From: Pseudomonas sp. FP2335
Lineage (GTDB): Bacteria > Pseudomonadota > Gammaproteobacteria > Pseudomonadales > Pseudomonadaceae
Assembly: GCF_030687535.1 (NCBI RefSeq)
Contig: NZ_CP117437.1
Span: 5,267,501-5,331,500 of the forward strand
Reading direction: 5' to 3'
DNA length: 64,000 bases
A program made the position numbers and the translations under genes. Below are positions 1-8,980 of the stretch, in pieces (the first letter of the stretch is position 1; every line of letters begins with the position of its first letter). The notes under the pieces were generated by a model. The model saw only the letters and a program-made list of their open reading frames with translations, did not search any database and was not told where the DNA came from.

Positions 1-877
1 CGCCGAGACCTACTACCGTCGCGAAGCCAATGGTGCCTACACCTGGTTCAACCCGGCGGACGTCGAGCTGGAGCGTGACAGCAAAGCCAAGGTCATCAGC
101 GCCAAGCTGATCTCGGACGGCCTGCCGGTAGAAATCGGCGGCACCGAGAAGATGGCCAAGTCGAAGAACAACGGCGTCGACCCACAGTCGATGATCGACC
201 AGTTCGGCGCCGACACCTGCCGCCTGTTCATGATGTTCGCGTCGCCGCCTGACATGAGCGCCGAATGGTCCGACTCCGGCGTCGAAGGTTCGCATCGTTT
301 CCTCAAGCGCGTCTGGCGCCTGGCACACGCCCATGTGAGCCAGGGTCTGCCGGGCAAACTGGACGTGGCGAGCCTGAGCGAAGAGCAGAAAGCCGTTCGC
401 CGCAGCACTCACCTGGCCATCCGCCAAGCGAGCCAGGACGTGGGCCAGAACCACAAGTTCAACACCGCCATCGCCCAGGTGATGACGCTGATGAACGTGC
501 TGGAAAAAGCACCACAGGCAACCGAACAGGACCGCGCGCTGGTTCAGGAAGGCCTGGAAACGGTCACCCTACTGCTGGCGCCGATCACACCGCACATCAG
601 CCATGAGCTGTGGAGCCGTCTGGGCCACAGCGGTGCAGTCATCGATGCCGGCTGGCCAAAGCAGGATGACAGCGCCCTGGTACAGGACACGCTGCAACTG
701 GTGATCCAGGTCAACGGCAAACTGCGTGGCCAGATCGACATGCCGGCCAGCGCCAGCCGCGAAGACGTCGAAGCCGCCGCACGGGTCAACGAAAACGTGC
801 TGCGCTTCACCGAAGGCCTGACGATCCGCAAAGTGATCGTGGTGCCCGGCAAACTGGTCAACATCGTCGCCAGCTAA
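1..877 (+). CDS. leuS: Leucyl-tRNA synthetase, C-terminal part (5' end outside window)
   Basis: Charges tRNA-Leu with leucine in the cytoplasm (class I synthetase). The open frame runs from base 2 to the TAA at 875-877, about 291 residues, so the N-terminal catalytic and editing domains lie upstream. The class I signature is KMAKSKNNG at about 149-175, a KMAKS form of KMSKS. It is followed by [17 protein letters not shown], which matches LeuRS, and by the anticodon-binding helical domain and a C-terminal domain ending [12 protein letters not shown]. lptE and holA follow, the order known from other pseudomonads. Identification is secure; only the length is incomplete. Confidence 0.96.
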   Translation, partial: AETYYRREANGAYTWFNPADVELERDSKAKVISAKLISDGLPVEIGGTEKMAKSKNNGVDPQSMIDQFGADTCRLFMMFASPPDMSAEWSDSGVEGSHRFLKRVWRLAHAHVSQGLPGKLDVASLSEEQKAVRRSTHLAIRQASQDVGQNHKFNTAIAQVMTLMNVLEKAPQATEQDRALVQEGLETVTLLLAPITPHISHELWSRLGHSGAVIDAGWPKQDDSALVQDTLQLVIQVNGKLRGQIDMPASASREDVEAAARVNENVLRFTEGLTIRKVIVVPGKLVNIVAS

Positions 878-886
878 ATCGGATCA

Positions 887-940
887 GGCGCGGAGCTCGA
901 GCCCGCGCCGAACTAAACCTTCAGGGCCTCGATAAGGCCC
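887..940 (+). other. Two stem-loops between leuS and lptE
   Basis: Seen directly: GGCGCGG (887-893) can pair with CCGCGCC (903-909), and GGGCC (924-928) with GGCCC (936-940). Neither is followed by a T run, so these are weak attenuators or mRNA processing structures rather than clear terminators. The lptE ribosome-binding site AAGGGGAG follows at about 951-958. Confidence 0.3.
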
Positions 941-965
941 ATCTGGTTTCAAGGGGAGCAACACA

Positions 966-1571
966 ATGATCAAACGCAATCTGCTGGTGATGGGCCTGGC
1001 CGTACTGCTGAGCGCTTGCGGCTTCCAGCTGCGCGGCACCGGCACCAACGAGCTGGCAATCAAGGAACTGGACGTCAGCGCACGCGATGCCTACGGCGAT
1101 ACCGTCACCCAGCTGCGCCAGGTACTGGAAAACAGCGGCGTGCACGTCTACACCGGCGCGACGTACAAGCTGGTCCTGGTCAACGAGAAAGAAACCCAGC
1201 GTAACCTGAGCTACGCCAGCGCTGGCCGCGCGTCGGACATCGAACTGGCCACCGAGCTGAACATCGAAGTCCAGGGCCGCGATCACTTGCCATTGATGGG
1301 CGACAAGATCGTGGTACAGAAAATCGTCAGCCACGACGGCAACAACCTGGTCGGTTCGGACTCCGAGACCATCCAGGTACGCAAGGAAATCCGTCGCGAG
1401 CTGGTACAGCGTGTCGTCCTGCGTCTGCAGATGCTGACCCCGGAAAAACTCGAAACCTTGCAGCAAGCCGCTGACAACAAGGCCAAGGCTGAAGCCGACG
1501 CCCTGAAAGCGGCGCAGGAATACGAAGACAACACGCCGAAACAATCGCCTGTTGAAGTCCCTGTCGAGTAA
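966..1571 (+). CDS. lptE: LPS assembly lipoprotein LptE
   Basis: Outer-membrane lipoprotein (older name RlpB) that plugs the LptD barrel and helps place lipopolysaccharide on the cell surface. The 201-residue product has a short lipoprotein signal with lipobox LLSAC (lipidated Cys18), followed by the typical GFQLRG start. The tail is rich in Lys and Glu. An AAGGGGAG Shine-Dalgarno sits just upstream of the ATG. It lies between leuS and holA, its usual place in Gammaproteobacteria, and is probably co-transcribed with both. Confidence 0.93.
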   Translation: MIKRNLLVMGLAVLLSACGFQLRGTGTNELAIKELDVSARDAYGDTVTQLRQVLENSGVHVYTGATYKLVLVNEKETQRNLSYASAGRASDIELATELNIEVQGRDHLPLMGDKIVVQKIVSHDGNNLVGSDSETIQVRKEIRRELVQRVVLRLQMLTPEKLETLQQAADNKAKAEADALKAAQEYEDNTPKQSPVEVPVE

Positions 1572-1576
1572 GCCAG

Positions 1577-1599
1577 ACGGGGCGCCCCAAGCGCCCCGT
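1577..1599 (+). other. Strong hairpin just upstream of the holA start
   Basis: ACGGGGCGC (1577-1585) and GCGCCCCGT (1591-1599) form a perfect 9-bp stem with a 5-nt loop. It starts 5 bases after the lptE stop and ends 11 bases before the holA ATG. Only TT follows, so it is at best a partial terminator. It occupies the place where a holA Shine-Dalgarno would lie. Confidence 0.5.
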
Positions 1600-1610
1600 T
1601 CGCCCCGCCT

Positions 1611-2648
1611 ATGAAACTCGCCCCCGCCCAACTCGCCAAACACCTGCAAGGTGGCCTTGCGCCTGTCTACATCGTCAGCGGTGATGACCCGTTGCTGTGC
1701 CAGGAAGCCGCCGACGCCATCCGCACCGCTGCGCGCCAGCAAGGTTTCGACGAACGCCAGGTGTTTGCCGCCGACGCCAGTTTCGACTGGGGCACGTTGC
1801 TGCAGGCCGGTGCGAGCATGTCGCTGTTTGCCGAAAAGCGCCTGCTGGAACTGCGCCTGCCTTCGGGCAAGCCGGGTGACAAAGGCGCGGCAGCCTTGAT
1901 GGAATACTGCTCACGCCCCGCCGAAGACACGGTGCTGCTGATCAGCCTGCCCAAGCTCGACGGCAGTGCGCAGAAAACCAAGTGGGGCAAGGCGCTGGTG
2001 GAGGGTCCGCAGACCCAGTTCATCCAGATCTGGCCGGTGGACAGCAATCAATTGCCGCAGTGGATTCGTCAGCGCCTGACCCAGTCGGGGCTATCGGCGA
2101 CGCAAGACGCCGTGGAGCTGATTGCCGCACGGGTCGAGGGCAACTTGCTGGCCGCCGCCCAGGAGATCGAAAAGCTCAAGCTGATGGCCGAAGACGGGCA
2201 GATCACCGTCGAAACCGTACAGGGTGCGGTGGCTGACAGTGCCCGGTTTGACGTATTCGGGCTGGTGGATGCGATCCTCAATGGCGAACCCGCCCACGCC
2301 TTGCGCATGCTCGAAGGCCTGCGCGGCGAAGGCGTGGAGCCGCCGGTGATTCTCTGGGCCCTGGCCCGGGAGCTGCGGGTATTGGCCAATATTGCCCTGC
2401 AATACAGCCAGGGCACGCCGCTGGACAAGTGCTTCAGCCAGGCCCGACCGCCCGTGTGGGACAAGCGCAAGCCCCTGATGAGCAAAGCCCTGCAACGGCA
2501 CTCGGCGCAACGCTGGGCACAACTGTTGCTGGAGGCCCAGCGCATCGATGCACAGATCAAGGGCCAGGCGGCGGGTTCGCCGTGGATGAGCTTGAGCCGG
2601 TTGTCGCTGCTGATGGCCGGACAGCGCCTGACATTGCCTGCCGAATAA
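1611..2648 (+). CDS. holA: DNA polymerase III subunit delta
   Basis: Delta subunit of the clamp loader; it opens the beta sliding clamp for loading on primed DNA. The product is 345 residues, the usual length. It begins MKLAPAQLAKHLQGGLAPVY and contains the SGDDPLLCQEAADAIR segment typical of HolA. Later blocks include FDVFGLVDAILNG and the C-terminal collar-domain region. No Shine-Dalgarno is visible before the ATG (CGCCCCGCCT lies upstream), so translation may depend on coupling with lptE across the hairpin at 1577-1599. Confidence 0.95.
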   Translation: MKLAPAQLAKHLQGGLAPVYIVSGDDPLLCQEAADAIRTAARQQGFDERQVFAADASFDWGTLLQAGASMSLFAEKRLLELRLPSGKPGDKGAAALMEYCSRPAEDTVLLISLPKLDGSAQKTKWGKALVEGPQTQFIQIWPVDSNQLPQWIRQRLTQSGLSATQDAVELIAARVEGNLLAAAQEIEKLKLMAEDGQITVETVQGAVADSARFDVFGLVDAILNGEPAHALRMLEGLRGEGVEPPVILWALARELRVLANIALQYSQGTPLDKCFSQARPPVWDKRKPLMSKALQRHSAQRWAQLLLEAQRIDAQIKGQAAGSPWMSLSRLSLLMAGQRLTLPAE

Positions 2649-2676
2649 TCCCTCCCTCAAAAACACCACAGTCCAA

Positions 2677-2766
2677 TGTGGGAGCGGGCTTGCTCGCGAA
2701 TGCGTTGGGTCAGTCACTTGGTCTATAAACTGACACTCCGCATTCGCGAGCAAGCCCGCTCCCACA
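2677..2766. repeat. Inverted REP pair (TTGCTCGCGAA subtype)
   Basis: TGTGGGAGCGGGCTTGCTCG begins at 2677 and its complement ends at 2766, with about 38 bases between arms. Both arms carry the TTGCTCGCGAATGCG subtype. This is the extragenic palindromic element common in P. fluorescens-group genomes, here between holA and arfA. Confidence 0.9.
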
Positions 2767-2868
2767 GTTTTGACCGTGTCTACCTTTCCTACATTTCGCC
2801 GGGCTTTACAGTAGCGTAACTTCGGCAGATGATTTGCACCGCTCCAACCCACCCAGAGAGTATCAAGC

Positions 2869-3033
2869 ATGAGCAAAAAGCCATCCAAGCATGGCCCCAA
2901 CAAGGCCAAATCCATCATCGCCCAGCCACTGTTCCGCAGCCGTCAGGAACGCGCCGGCAAGGGCAAAGGCAGCTACCGCCGCGAAGCCTTCCAGTCTAAT
3001 AGCTGGGAGGCTTCTTACTTTCTGGCTGCCTGA
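2869..3033 (+). CDS. arfA: Alternative ribosome-rescue factor ArfA
   Basis: A 54-codon gene starting MSKKPSKHGPNKAKS. It matches the ArfA family through the PLFRSRQER segment (residues 20-28), the KGKGSYRREA block (31-40) and the later NSWEAS (43-48), which parallel PLFRQRVEKNKKGKGSY and NWEAS in E. coli ArfA. ArfA enters ribosomes stalled on non-stop mRNA and recruits RF2 to release the peptide. In known systems arfA mRNA is itself cut or terminated at a hairpin so that it is made only when tmRNA fails. A stem-loop spans the stop codon here (3030-3051). AGAG lies a few bases before the ATG. Confidence 0.85.
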   Translation: MSKKPSKHGPNKAKSIIAQPLFRSRQERAGKGKGSYRREAFQSNSWEASYFLAA

Positions 3034-3051
3034 AGGCAAGCGCCCCTTCGG
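3030..3051 (+). promoter_or_regulatory. Hairpin overlapping the arfA stop codon
   Basis: CTGAAGG (3030-3036) pairs with CCTTCGG (3045-3051) with one G-T pair and an 8-base loop. The TGA stop (3031-3033) is inside the left arm. No T run follows. By analogy with known arfA genes this may be an RNase III site that yields truncated non-stop arfA mRNA, but the link here is inference. Confidence 0.4.
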
Positions 3052-3094
3052 CATGATAAGGTCTGCACCTGATTTGTAATCCCTGGACCTGTGC

Positions 3095-4420
3095 ATGCCC
3101 TCTTGTCTTTCCCGTCGTTGGCACCTTCGCCAGCTGATCGCTGCCTCCAGCCTCATTCTGCTCGTCGCCTGCGCGGAGAAACCCACCGCCGCGGACGCTC
3201 AACCCCTGCCCAAACTCCAGGCCGCACCGGTCGCGGCACCTGCCGTCGTGGCGCCCCTGGCCGTCGACAACCTCGACATCCAGCCGACCCAGACCTTTGC
3301 CGAATGGCAGGCCGCTTTCCGCGAGCAAGCGTTGAAAGCCGGGATCACCCCCGCCGTCTTTGATAACGCCTTCGCCAATGTCACGCCGGACATGTCGGTG
3401 ATCCGTGCCGACCGCAGCCAGCCGGAGTTTTCCCGTCCGGTGTGGGAATACCTCGACGGCGCCCTGTCAGCTCTGCGCGTGCGCAACGGCCAGGCGCTGC
3501 TGATCAAGCACGCCGACATCCTGCAGCGCATCGAAGAACGCTACGGCGTCGACCGCCAGGCACTGGTCTCGGTGTGGGGCATGGAGAGCAACTTCGGCCA
3601 GTTCCAGGGCAACAACTCGGTGATCCGCTCGCTGGCAACCCTGGCCTACGAAGGTCGTCGCCCGGCGTTTGCCCAGGCGCAATTGCTGGCCGCATTGCAG
3701 ATCATCCAGCACGGCGACATCCAGGCCGACCAGATGAAAGGCTCCTGGGCCGGCGCGATGGGCCAGACCCAGTTTATTCCTACCACCTACAACACCCACG
3801 CCGTCGACTTCGATGGCGACGGCCGCCGCGACATCTGGAACAGCCCGGCCGACGCCCTCGCCTCCACCGCCCACTACCTGCAAAGCTCCGGCTGGCAGAA
3901 AGGCCAGCCGTGGGGCTTCGAGGTCAAGCAACTGCCGACGAATTTCGATTACGCCCTGGCCGACGGCGGTGTGCGTAAGACCGTGGCCGAATGGATGAAA
4001 CTCGGCGTGCAGCTGCCGTTTGGCGCAAGCATGCCGCCGAACGTCGACCAACTGTCTGCCGCCCTGCTATTGCCGGCGGGTTACCGTGGCCCGGCGTTCC
4101 TGGTGCTGGATAACTTCCGCGCGATCCTCAAGTACAACAACTCGTCGTCCTACGCGTTGGCAGTAGGCCTGTTGTCGGAACGCTTTGGCGGCGGCGGCGT
4201 GATTCGGGGCGATTGGCCAAAGGATGAGCTGCCACTGAGCCGCTCCCAGCGCATCGACCTGCAGACGGCGCTGAGCGCCAAGGGGTATGACGCAGGCAAC
4301 CCGGATGGGATTATCGGTGCCAATACACGCAAGGCGATCCGTGCGGCGCAGCAGGCGCTGGGATGGCCGGCGGATGGGTATCCGACGGTGAAACTGCTGG
4401 AGTCTTTGCAGAACCGCTAG
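3095..4420 (+). CDS. Lytic murein transglycosylase, SltB3/MltB type, with peptidoglycan-binding domain
   Basis: Cleaves the MurNAc-GlcNAc bond of peptidoglycan with formation of a 1,6-anhydro end. The 441-residue product has a lipoprotein signal (LILLVAC, Cys26) and an MltB-family catalytic domain with VWGMESNFGQ, where Glu164 is the expected catalytic acid. The family block GAMGQTQFIPTTY and an FDGDGRRDIW segment follow. The last 65 or so residues look like a PG_binding_1 domain (LQTALSAKGYDAGNPDGIIG). Its place after holA matches PA3992 (SltB3) of PAO1, from memory. A second MltB paralogue lies at 9979-10995. Confidence 0.9.
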   Translation: MPSCLSRRWHLRQLIAASSLILLVACAEKPTAADAQPLPKLQAAPVAAPAVVAPLAVDNLDIQPTQTFAEWQAAFREQALKAGITPAVFDNAFANVTPDMSVIRADRSQPEFSRPVWEYLDGALSALRVRNGQALLIKHADILQRIEERYGVDRQALVSVWGMESNFGQFQGNNSVIRSLATLAYEGRRPAFAQAQLLAALQIIQHGDIQADQMKGSWAGAMGQTQFIPTTYNTHAVDFDGDGRRDIWNSPADALASTAHYLQSSGWQKGQPWGFEVKQLPTNFDYALADGGVRKTVAEWMKLGVQLPFGASMPPNVDQLSAALLLPAGYRGPAFLVLDNFRAILKYNNSSSYALAVGLLSERFGGGGVIRGDWPKDELPLSRSQRIDLQTALSAKGYDAGNPDGIIGANTRKAIRAAQQALGWPADGYPTVKLLESLQNR

Positions 4421-4438
4421 ATCTGCTTATGGCTACTG

Positions 4439-4530
4439 CCGCTATCGCAGGCAAGCCAGCTCCCACATTCAACCGTGTACATCCTTTGGAATGCGGTCGG
4501 ATGTGGTGGCTTGCCAGCGATGACGGCACC
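4439..4530. repeat. Degenerate REP pair
   Basis: GCTATCGCAGGCAAGCCAGC begins at 4439, and a worn inverted copy, GTGGCTTGCCAGCGATG, lies at about 4505-4525. The core differs from the intact pairs (AGCCAGCTCCCAC in place of AGCCCGCTCCCAC), so this looks like a decaying member between two convergent genes. Confidence 0.6.
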
Positions 4531-4541
4531 ACAGGCAACAA

Positions 4542-5465
4542 CTATTTAAAGACTACATCCTGCTCCAACACCACCCGCTGCTCCCCCGCATCCAACCGCA
4601 CCAACGCGCCCATCGGCAGCGTCAGGTTCGGATCACAATGCCCACTGCGCCAACCGGCCAACACTGGAATGCACAGCGGTTCAAAGGTCTGTTTGAGCAA
4701 CCGCTCCAGCGCCATGCCGTCCACACCCGCCACATCGCCCACCAGCACCCCCGCCACCTGGGCCAGCTTGCCTGCCAGGCGCAGGTGTGTGAGCAGGCGG
4801 TCGATGCGGTAAATCGGCTCGTTGACGTCCTCGATCAGCAGGATGATGCCCTCGGCATCGATTTCGTATGGCGTCCCCATCACCGCTGCGATCATCGACA
4901 AGTTCCCCCCCAGCAAGCGCCCACAAGCGATGCCAGGTGCAATCGTGGTCAACGGGTAGGCCACCGGGTGCGCCAGCACGCTACCGGCACCGAGATCGCC
5001 GCGCAGCAGGCCCAGTAGCGAAGACTCGGTGGGCGGTTGCTTGCCGCCCAGCAGGTCGGCATTGAGCATCGGCCCGTGGAAGGTCACAAAGCCGGCGTGG
5101 CGGTTGATCGCCAGGTGCAGGGCGGTGATGTCGCTGTAGCCCACGAACGGTTTGGGATTGGCGCGCAGCAGGTTGAAATCCAAGCCATCGAGCAGACGTG
5201 GCGTACCGTAGCCGCCGCGCAGGCAGAAGATGGCGTCGATCTCGGGGCTGGCGAAGGCGGCGTGGAGGTCGCGCAGGCGCACTTCATCGCTGCCGGCGAG
5301 GTAGCCGTCGCGCTCGTAGACGCCAGGGAAGATGTGCAGCTCGTAGCCTCGGGCGCGCATCCATTGGCCGGCTTTTTCGACGTCCAGTGCGGCAGGGCCG
5401 GCGGGGGCGATCAGGGCGATGGTGCCTTCTGGTCGCAACGCAGGTACGGCAATGCTCATCCACAA
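4542..5465 (-). CDS. ldcA: Muramoyltetrapeptide (LD-)carboxypeptidase, S66 family
   Basis: Removes the terminal D-Ala from the L,D bond of muropeptide tetrapeptides in cytoplasmic cell-wall recycling. The product is 307 residues without a signal peptide. The S66 triad can be placed: Ser111 in VGYSDIT, Glu212 in LLIEDVNEPIYR and His276 in RSGHCDPNLTLPMG. This spacing is close to Ser115/Glu217/His285 of P. aeruginosa LdcA. A start at the third codon (MSIAVPALRPEG) is also possible. The gene is convergent with the transglycosylase upstream and followed by a REP cluster. Confidence 0.88.
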   Translation of the reverse strand: MWMSIAVPALRPEGTIALIAPAGPAALDVEKAGQWMRARGYELHIFPGVYERDGYLAGSDEVRLRDLHAAFASPEIDAIFCLRGGYGTPRLLDGLDFNLLRANPKPFVGYSDITALHLAINRHAGFVTFHGPMLNADLLGGKQPPTESSLLGLLRGDLGAGSVLAHPVAYPLTTIAPGIACGRLLGGNLSMIAAVMGTPYEIDAEGIILLIEDVNEPIYRIDRLLTHLRLAGKLAQVAGVLVGDVAGVDGMALERLLKQTFEPLCIPVLAGWRSGHCDPNLTLPMGALVRLDAGEQRVVLEQDVVFK

Positions 5466-5491
5466 TTCTCCCTAAATAACGCAGAACGAAA

Positions 5492-5594
5492 TGTGGGAGC
5501 GGGCTTGCCTGCGATGCAGGCACCTCGGTGTATCAGTCGCACCGAGGTGATGCTATCGCAGGCAAGCCCGCTCCCACACAAGCCCGCTCCCAAA
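5492..5594. repeat. REP pair (TTGCCTGCGAT subtype) plus a third half-element
   Basis: TGTGGGAGCGGGCTTGCCTG begins at 5492 and its inverse ends near 5578. The spacer holds a second inverted repeat (CACCTCGGTG and CACCGAGGTG). A further half copy (CAAGCCCGCTCCCAAA) abuts it at 5579-5594. It separates ldcA from lipA. Confidence 0.88.
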
Positions 5595-5609
5595 TTTGAG
5601 CAGCGGTAT

Positions 5610-6635
5610 TTACGAAACCAGGTTCGCCTTGACCAGTTTGGCCTGCTCGTCAGCGTGGTACGAAGAACGCACCAACGGGCCCGACGCGACGTTCTTGAAG
5701 CCCATCTTGTAGCCTTCCTCGGCGAACCAGGCGAAGGTGTCCGGGTGCACGAAACGTTGCACCGGCAAGTGGCTGCGGGACGGTTGCAGGTACTGGCCCA
5801 GGGTGAGCATGTCGATGTCGTGTTCGCGCATGCGCTTCATGACTTCGATGACTTCTTCGTCGGTCTCGCCCAGGCCCAGCATCAGGCCGGATTTGGTTGG
5901 GATGTGCGGCATCATCTGCTTGAATTTCTGCAGCAGGGTCAGCGACCACTGATAGTCCGACCCCGGACGCGCAGCCTTGTACAGGCGTGGCACGGTTTCC
6001 AGGTTGTGGTTGAACACATCCGGCGGCTCGGCGGCGGTGATTTCCAGCGCCACGTCCATACGGCCACGGTAGTCCGGAACCAGGGTTTCGAGCATCACGT
6101 TCGGCGACAGCTTGCGGATCTCGCGGATACAGTCGGCAAAGTGCTGGGCACCGCCGTCACGCAGGTCGTCGCGGTCAACGGAGGTAATCACCACGTACTT
6201 GAGGCGCAGGTCGGCGATGGCGATGGCCAGGCTTTCCGGCTCGTTGACGTCCAGTGGCTTCGGTCGGCCGTGGCCCACGTCGCAGAACGGGCAACGACGG
6301 GTGCAGATGTCACCCATGATCATGAAGGTGGCGGTGCCGCCGGAGAAGCACTCACCCAGGTTCGGGCACGAGGCTTCTTCGCACACGCTGTGCAGCTTGT
6401 GCTTGCGCAGCAGGGCCTTGATACGGTCGACTTCCGGCGAAACCGGGATGCGCACGCGAATCCAGTCGGGTTTCTTCGGCAGTTCGGTGGTCGGAATGAT
6501 CTTCACCGGGATGCGTGCAACCTTCTCGGCGCCGCGCAGCTTGACGCCGGCTTCCACCTTGGCACGCGGGGCCGGGGCCGGACGTTCGGTAACGTCCACC
6601 GTCGGGATCATGGTTTGCACTGCATCAGTAGTCAT
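5610..6635 (-). CDS. lipA: Lipoyl synthase
   Basis: Radical-SAM enzyme inserting two sulfur atoms into the octanoyl chain on lipoyl-domain proteins. The 341-residue product carries both iron-sulfur motifs: [12 protein letters not shown] (CX4CX5C, auxiliary cluster) and CTRRCPFC (CX3CX2C, radical-SAM cluster). The conserved [10 protein letters not shown] and [12 protein letters not shown] segments follow. The first 50 residues are a variable leader. It is last in the ybeD-lipB-lipA group, 2 bases after lipB, so the octanoyltransferase and the sulfur-inserting enzyme are made together. Confidence 0.97.
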   Translation of the reverse strand: MTTDAVQTMIPTVDVTERPAPAPRAKVEAGVKLRGAEKVARIPVKIIPTTELPKKPDWIRVRIPVSPEVDRIKALLRKHKLHSVCEEASCPNLGECFSGGTATFMIMGDICTRRCPFCDVGHGRPKPLDVNEPESLAIAIADLRLKYVVITSVDRDDLRDGGAQHFADCIREIRKLSPNVMLETLVPDYRGRMDVALEITAAEPPDVFNHNLETVPRLYKAARPGSDYQWSLTLLQKFKQMMPHIPTKSGLMLGLGETDEEVIEVMKRMREHDIDMLTLGQYLQPSRSHLPVQRFVHPDTFAWFAEEGYKMGFKNVASGPLVRSSYHADEQAKLVKANLVS

Positions 6636-6637
6636 AA

Positions 6638-7285
6638 TCAGTCGATTCCGCCCGTAAGGGTCGTCTGCTCAGCATAGTCGAGGTGTTTGACGAGCTGCGC
6701 ACGCAGCCGGGCACTTACCTCGGCAAATTTAATCGGTGTGGCGTGTTCGCTCAGCTGGGTCATCGCCAGCCCGGCATAGCCGCACGGGTTGATCCGGCGA
6801 AACGGTGCGAGGTCCATGTCCACGTTCAGGGCCAGGCCATGAAACGAACAACCGTGGCGAATCCTCAAGCCCAGGGAGGCGATTTTCGCGCCATCCACAT
6901 ACACGCCAGGGGCATCGGGCTTGGCCGCGGCGCTCACGCCGTAACTGGCCAGCAGCTCGATCAGGCAAGCCTCCATGCGGCTGACCAGATCACGCACGCC
7001 AAACCCCAGCTTGCGCACATCCAGCAAGAGGTATGCGACAAGTTGTCCGGGGCCATGGTAAGTCACTTGGCCACCTCGGTCGACCTGCACCACCGGAATA
7101 TCCCCCGGCACCAGCAGGTGCTCGGCCTTGCCGGCCTGGCCCTGGGTAAACACCGGCGGGTGTTCGACCAGCCAGATTTCGTCCGGGGCCGACGTACCGC
7201 GCTCGTTGGTGAACCGCTGCATGGCATGCCAGACCGGCTCGTAGGCCATCTGGCCGAGCTCGCGAAAGCCCAGGACGCCTGGCAT
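6638..7285 (-). CDS. lipB: Octanoyl-ACP:protein octanoyltransferase
   Basis: Transfers octanoate from acyl carrier protein to the lipoyl domains of 2-oxoacid dehydrogenases, supplying the LipA substrate. The product is 215 residues from the ATG at 7285. Family blocks are present: [32 protein letters not shown] and [18 protein letters not shown] Lys lies in GAKIASLG and a Cys in NPCGYAG, at the positions expected for the catalytic pair. The ATG shares one base with the ybeD TGA (TGATG), which favours it over the TTG one codon upstream. Confidence 0.95.
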   Translation of the reverse strand: MPGVLGFRELGQMAYEPVWHAMQRFTNERGTSAPDEIWLVEHPPVFTQGQAGKAEHLLVPGDIPVVQVDRGGQVTYHGPGQLVAYLLLDVRKLGFGVRDLVSRMEACLIELLASYGVSAAAKPDAPGVYVDGAKIASLGLRIRHGCSFHGLALNVDMDLAPFRRINPCGYAGLAMTQLSEHATPIKFAEVSARLRAQLVKHLDYAEQTTLTGGID

Positions 7286-7560
7286 CAAAGCACCATGTGC
7301 ACGAAGCCGGTGGCCCGCAGTTCGCTGTTGATGTCGTAGAGCTGGTCTTGACCGGTCGCAACGATGTGCAACTGGATCGTGGTGTATTTACCGTTGGTGC
7401 TCGAACGCTCGTCCACCCGGTTGTCGTTGATCGTCGCGTGTTTACGCACGATCTCGATAATCTTGTCTTTGTTGCCCACGCCGGTATCGCTGATCACTTT
7501 GACGGGATAGTCCGTCACTGGGAATTCGATCTTTGGCGCCTTTACTTCGGTATCGGTCAT
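7285..7560 (-). CDS. ybeD: YbeD family protein (DUF493)
   Basis: A 91-residue cytoplasmic protein of the YbeD/DUF493 family, a small ferredoxin-like fold with no settled function. The visible family block is [15 protein letters not shown] followed by IVRKHA and a C-terminal [13 protein letters not shown]. In proteobacteria it sits between the PBP5-type carboxypeptidase and lipB, as here, and the gene is translationally coupled to lipB by a one-base stop/start overlap. Confidence 0.9.
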   Translation of the reverse strand: MTDTEVKAPKIEFPVTDYPVKVISDTGVGNKDKIIEIVRKHATINDNRVDERSSTNGKYTTIQLHIVATGQDQLYDINSELRATGFVHMVL

Positions 7561-7598
7561 GGCGTAACGGCCTCGTAAGCGTAAGCCTTGGCGACGAC

Positions 7599-7629
7599 AA
7601 AGCCCCGCGTCGGATCAACGCGGGGCTTT
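7599..7629 (-). terminator. Hairpin terminator between dacA and ybeD
   Basis: AAAGCCCCGCG (7599-7609) and CGCGGGGCTTT (7619-7629) form a perfect 11-bp stem with a 9-base loop, placed 14 bases after the dacA stop. The T run is short (CTTT then GTCG), so read-through into ybeD-lipB-lipA is likely. Confidence 0.75.
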
Positions 7630-7643
7630 GCAGATGCTCAGTG

Positions 7644-8801
7644 TCAGTTGAACAAGCCGTAGAAGAATAGACGGATGCTATCCCACACGCGGCGGAAGAT
7701 GCCACCTTCGTCGACGGCGTCCAGCGCGATCAGGTCGGCGCTGTGCACCACCTTGTCGTCCAGCTTCACTTCGACTTTACCGATCACATCACCCTTGGCG
7801 ATTGGAGCAACCAATTGCGGGTTCATGGTCATGCTGGCGGCGAGCTTTTTCAGCTGGCCTTTTGGCATGGTCAGGGTCAGGTCTTCAGCCAGGCCGGCCT
7901 TGACTTGGTGGGTCGCGCCCTTCCAAACCGGCGCCTGTGCCAGTTCGGCACCCTTCTGGTAGAAGGTCTGGGTTTCGAAGAAACGGAAACCGTAGGTCAG
8001 CAGTTTTTGCGTCTCGGCCGCACGGGCCTGCTCGCTGTTGGTGCCGAAGACCACGGCGATCAGGCGTTGGCCATCACGTACGGCGGACGACACCATGCAG
8101 TAGCCGGCTTCGTCGGTGTGACCGGTTTTCAGGCCATCGACGGTCTTGTCACGCCACAGCAACAGGTTGCGGTTAGGTTGCTTGATGTTGTTCCAGAAGA
8201 ATTCTTTCTGGGAGTAGATCGCGTAGTGCACCGGGTCGACACGAATGATCGCGCGCGCCAAGATCGCCATGTCGTGAGCCGACGAGTAGTGCTCCGGGTT
8301 CGGCAGGCCGGTCGGGTTCATGAAGTGGCTGTTGGTCATGCCCAGGTCAGCGACGGTTTTGTTCATCATGTCGGCGAACGCATCTTCGCTGCCGGCGATG
8401 TGCTCGGCCAGGGCCACGCTGGCATCGTTGCCGGACTGGATGATGATGCCGTGCAGCAGGTCGCTGACAGTCACCTGCGAGCCAACCTTGATGAACATCC
8501 GCGAACCGCCGGTGCGCCAGGCGTTTTCGCTGACGGTCACTGGATCGTTTTCGCCGATCTGGCCGCGACGGATTTCCAGGGTCGCGATGTAGGCGGTCAT
8601 CAGCTTGGTCAGGCTGGCTGGGGGCAGACGCTGGTCACCGTTGCTCTCGACCAGCACGTTGCCGCTGGCGGCATCCATGAGGACCCAGGCCTTGGCAGCC
8701 AGTTGCGGGGAAGCCGGCACCATTTCGACCGCCCAGGCGGCCGGGGTGATGATCAGCGAAAGAAGCAGGCACGTGCGTTTGGCTAAGGTGGTGATGTTCA
8801 T
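7644..8801 (-). CDS. dacA: D-alanyl-D-alanine carboxypeptidase (PBP5/6 type)
   Basis: Periplasmic, membrane-tethered penicillin-binding protein trimming the terminal D-Ala of pentapeptide stems. The product is 385 residues with a cleavable signal peptide (first about 25 residues, ending AAWAV). Active-site motifs are SLTK (Ser63, Lys66), SGN (123-125) and KTG in VDGLKTGHTDEAGYC. The C-terminus ends DSIRLFFYGLFN, an amphipathic membrane anchor as in PBP5. PAO1 calls the orthologue dacC. It follows rlpA in the envelope cluster. Confidence 0.95.
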   Translation of the reverse strand: MNITTLAKRTCLLLSLIITPAAWAVEMVPASPQLAAKAWVLMDAASGNVLVESNGDQRLPPASLTKLMTAYIATLEIRRGQIGENDPVTVSENAWRTGGSRMFIKVGSQVTVSDLLHGIIIQSGNDASVALAEHIAGSEDAFADMMNKTVADLGMTNSHFMNPTGLPNPEHYSSAHDMAILARAIIRVDPVHYAIYSQKEFFWNNIKQPNRNLLLWRDKTVDGLKTGHTDEAGYCMVSSAVRDGQRLIAVVFGTNSEQARAAETQKLLTYGFRFFETQTFYQKGAELAQAPVWKGATHQVKAGLAEDLTLTMPKGQLKKLAASMTMNPQLVAPIAKGDVIGKVEVKLDDKVVHSADLIALDAVDEGGIFRRVWDSIRLFFYGLFN

Positions 8802-8980
8802 CCGTCTCTCGAAATTGCTTATGGAAACTTGCCCTCTCGGGCAAAACTTATTCAGACAGCCCGCTACCAGACTGTCGCGTGTTCGGTTGCCCGCTCACCC
8901 CTTGCCCCTGGGTTTTATTGTTCAACGAGCCAACAACCACGGCTCAGGCACGCATGCATGCCCGAGCCATCAATCCTCTG

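Noticed and set aside
5037..6677. A 546-codon + strand open frame across ldcA, the REP pair and lipA.
   Set aside because: It runs through an extragenic repeat and two clear genes on the other strand; low-complexity translation.
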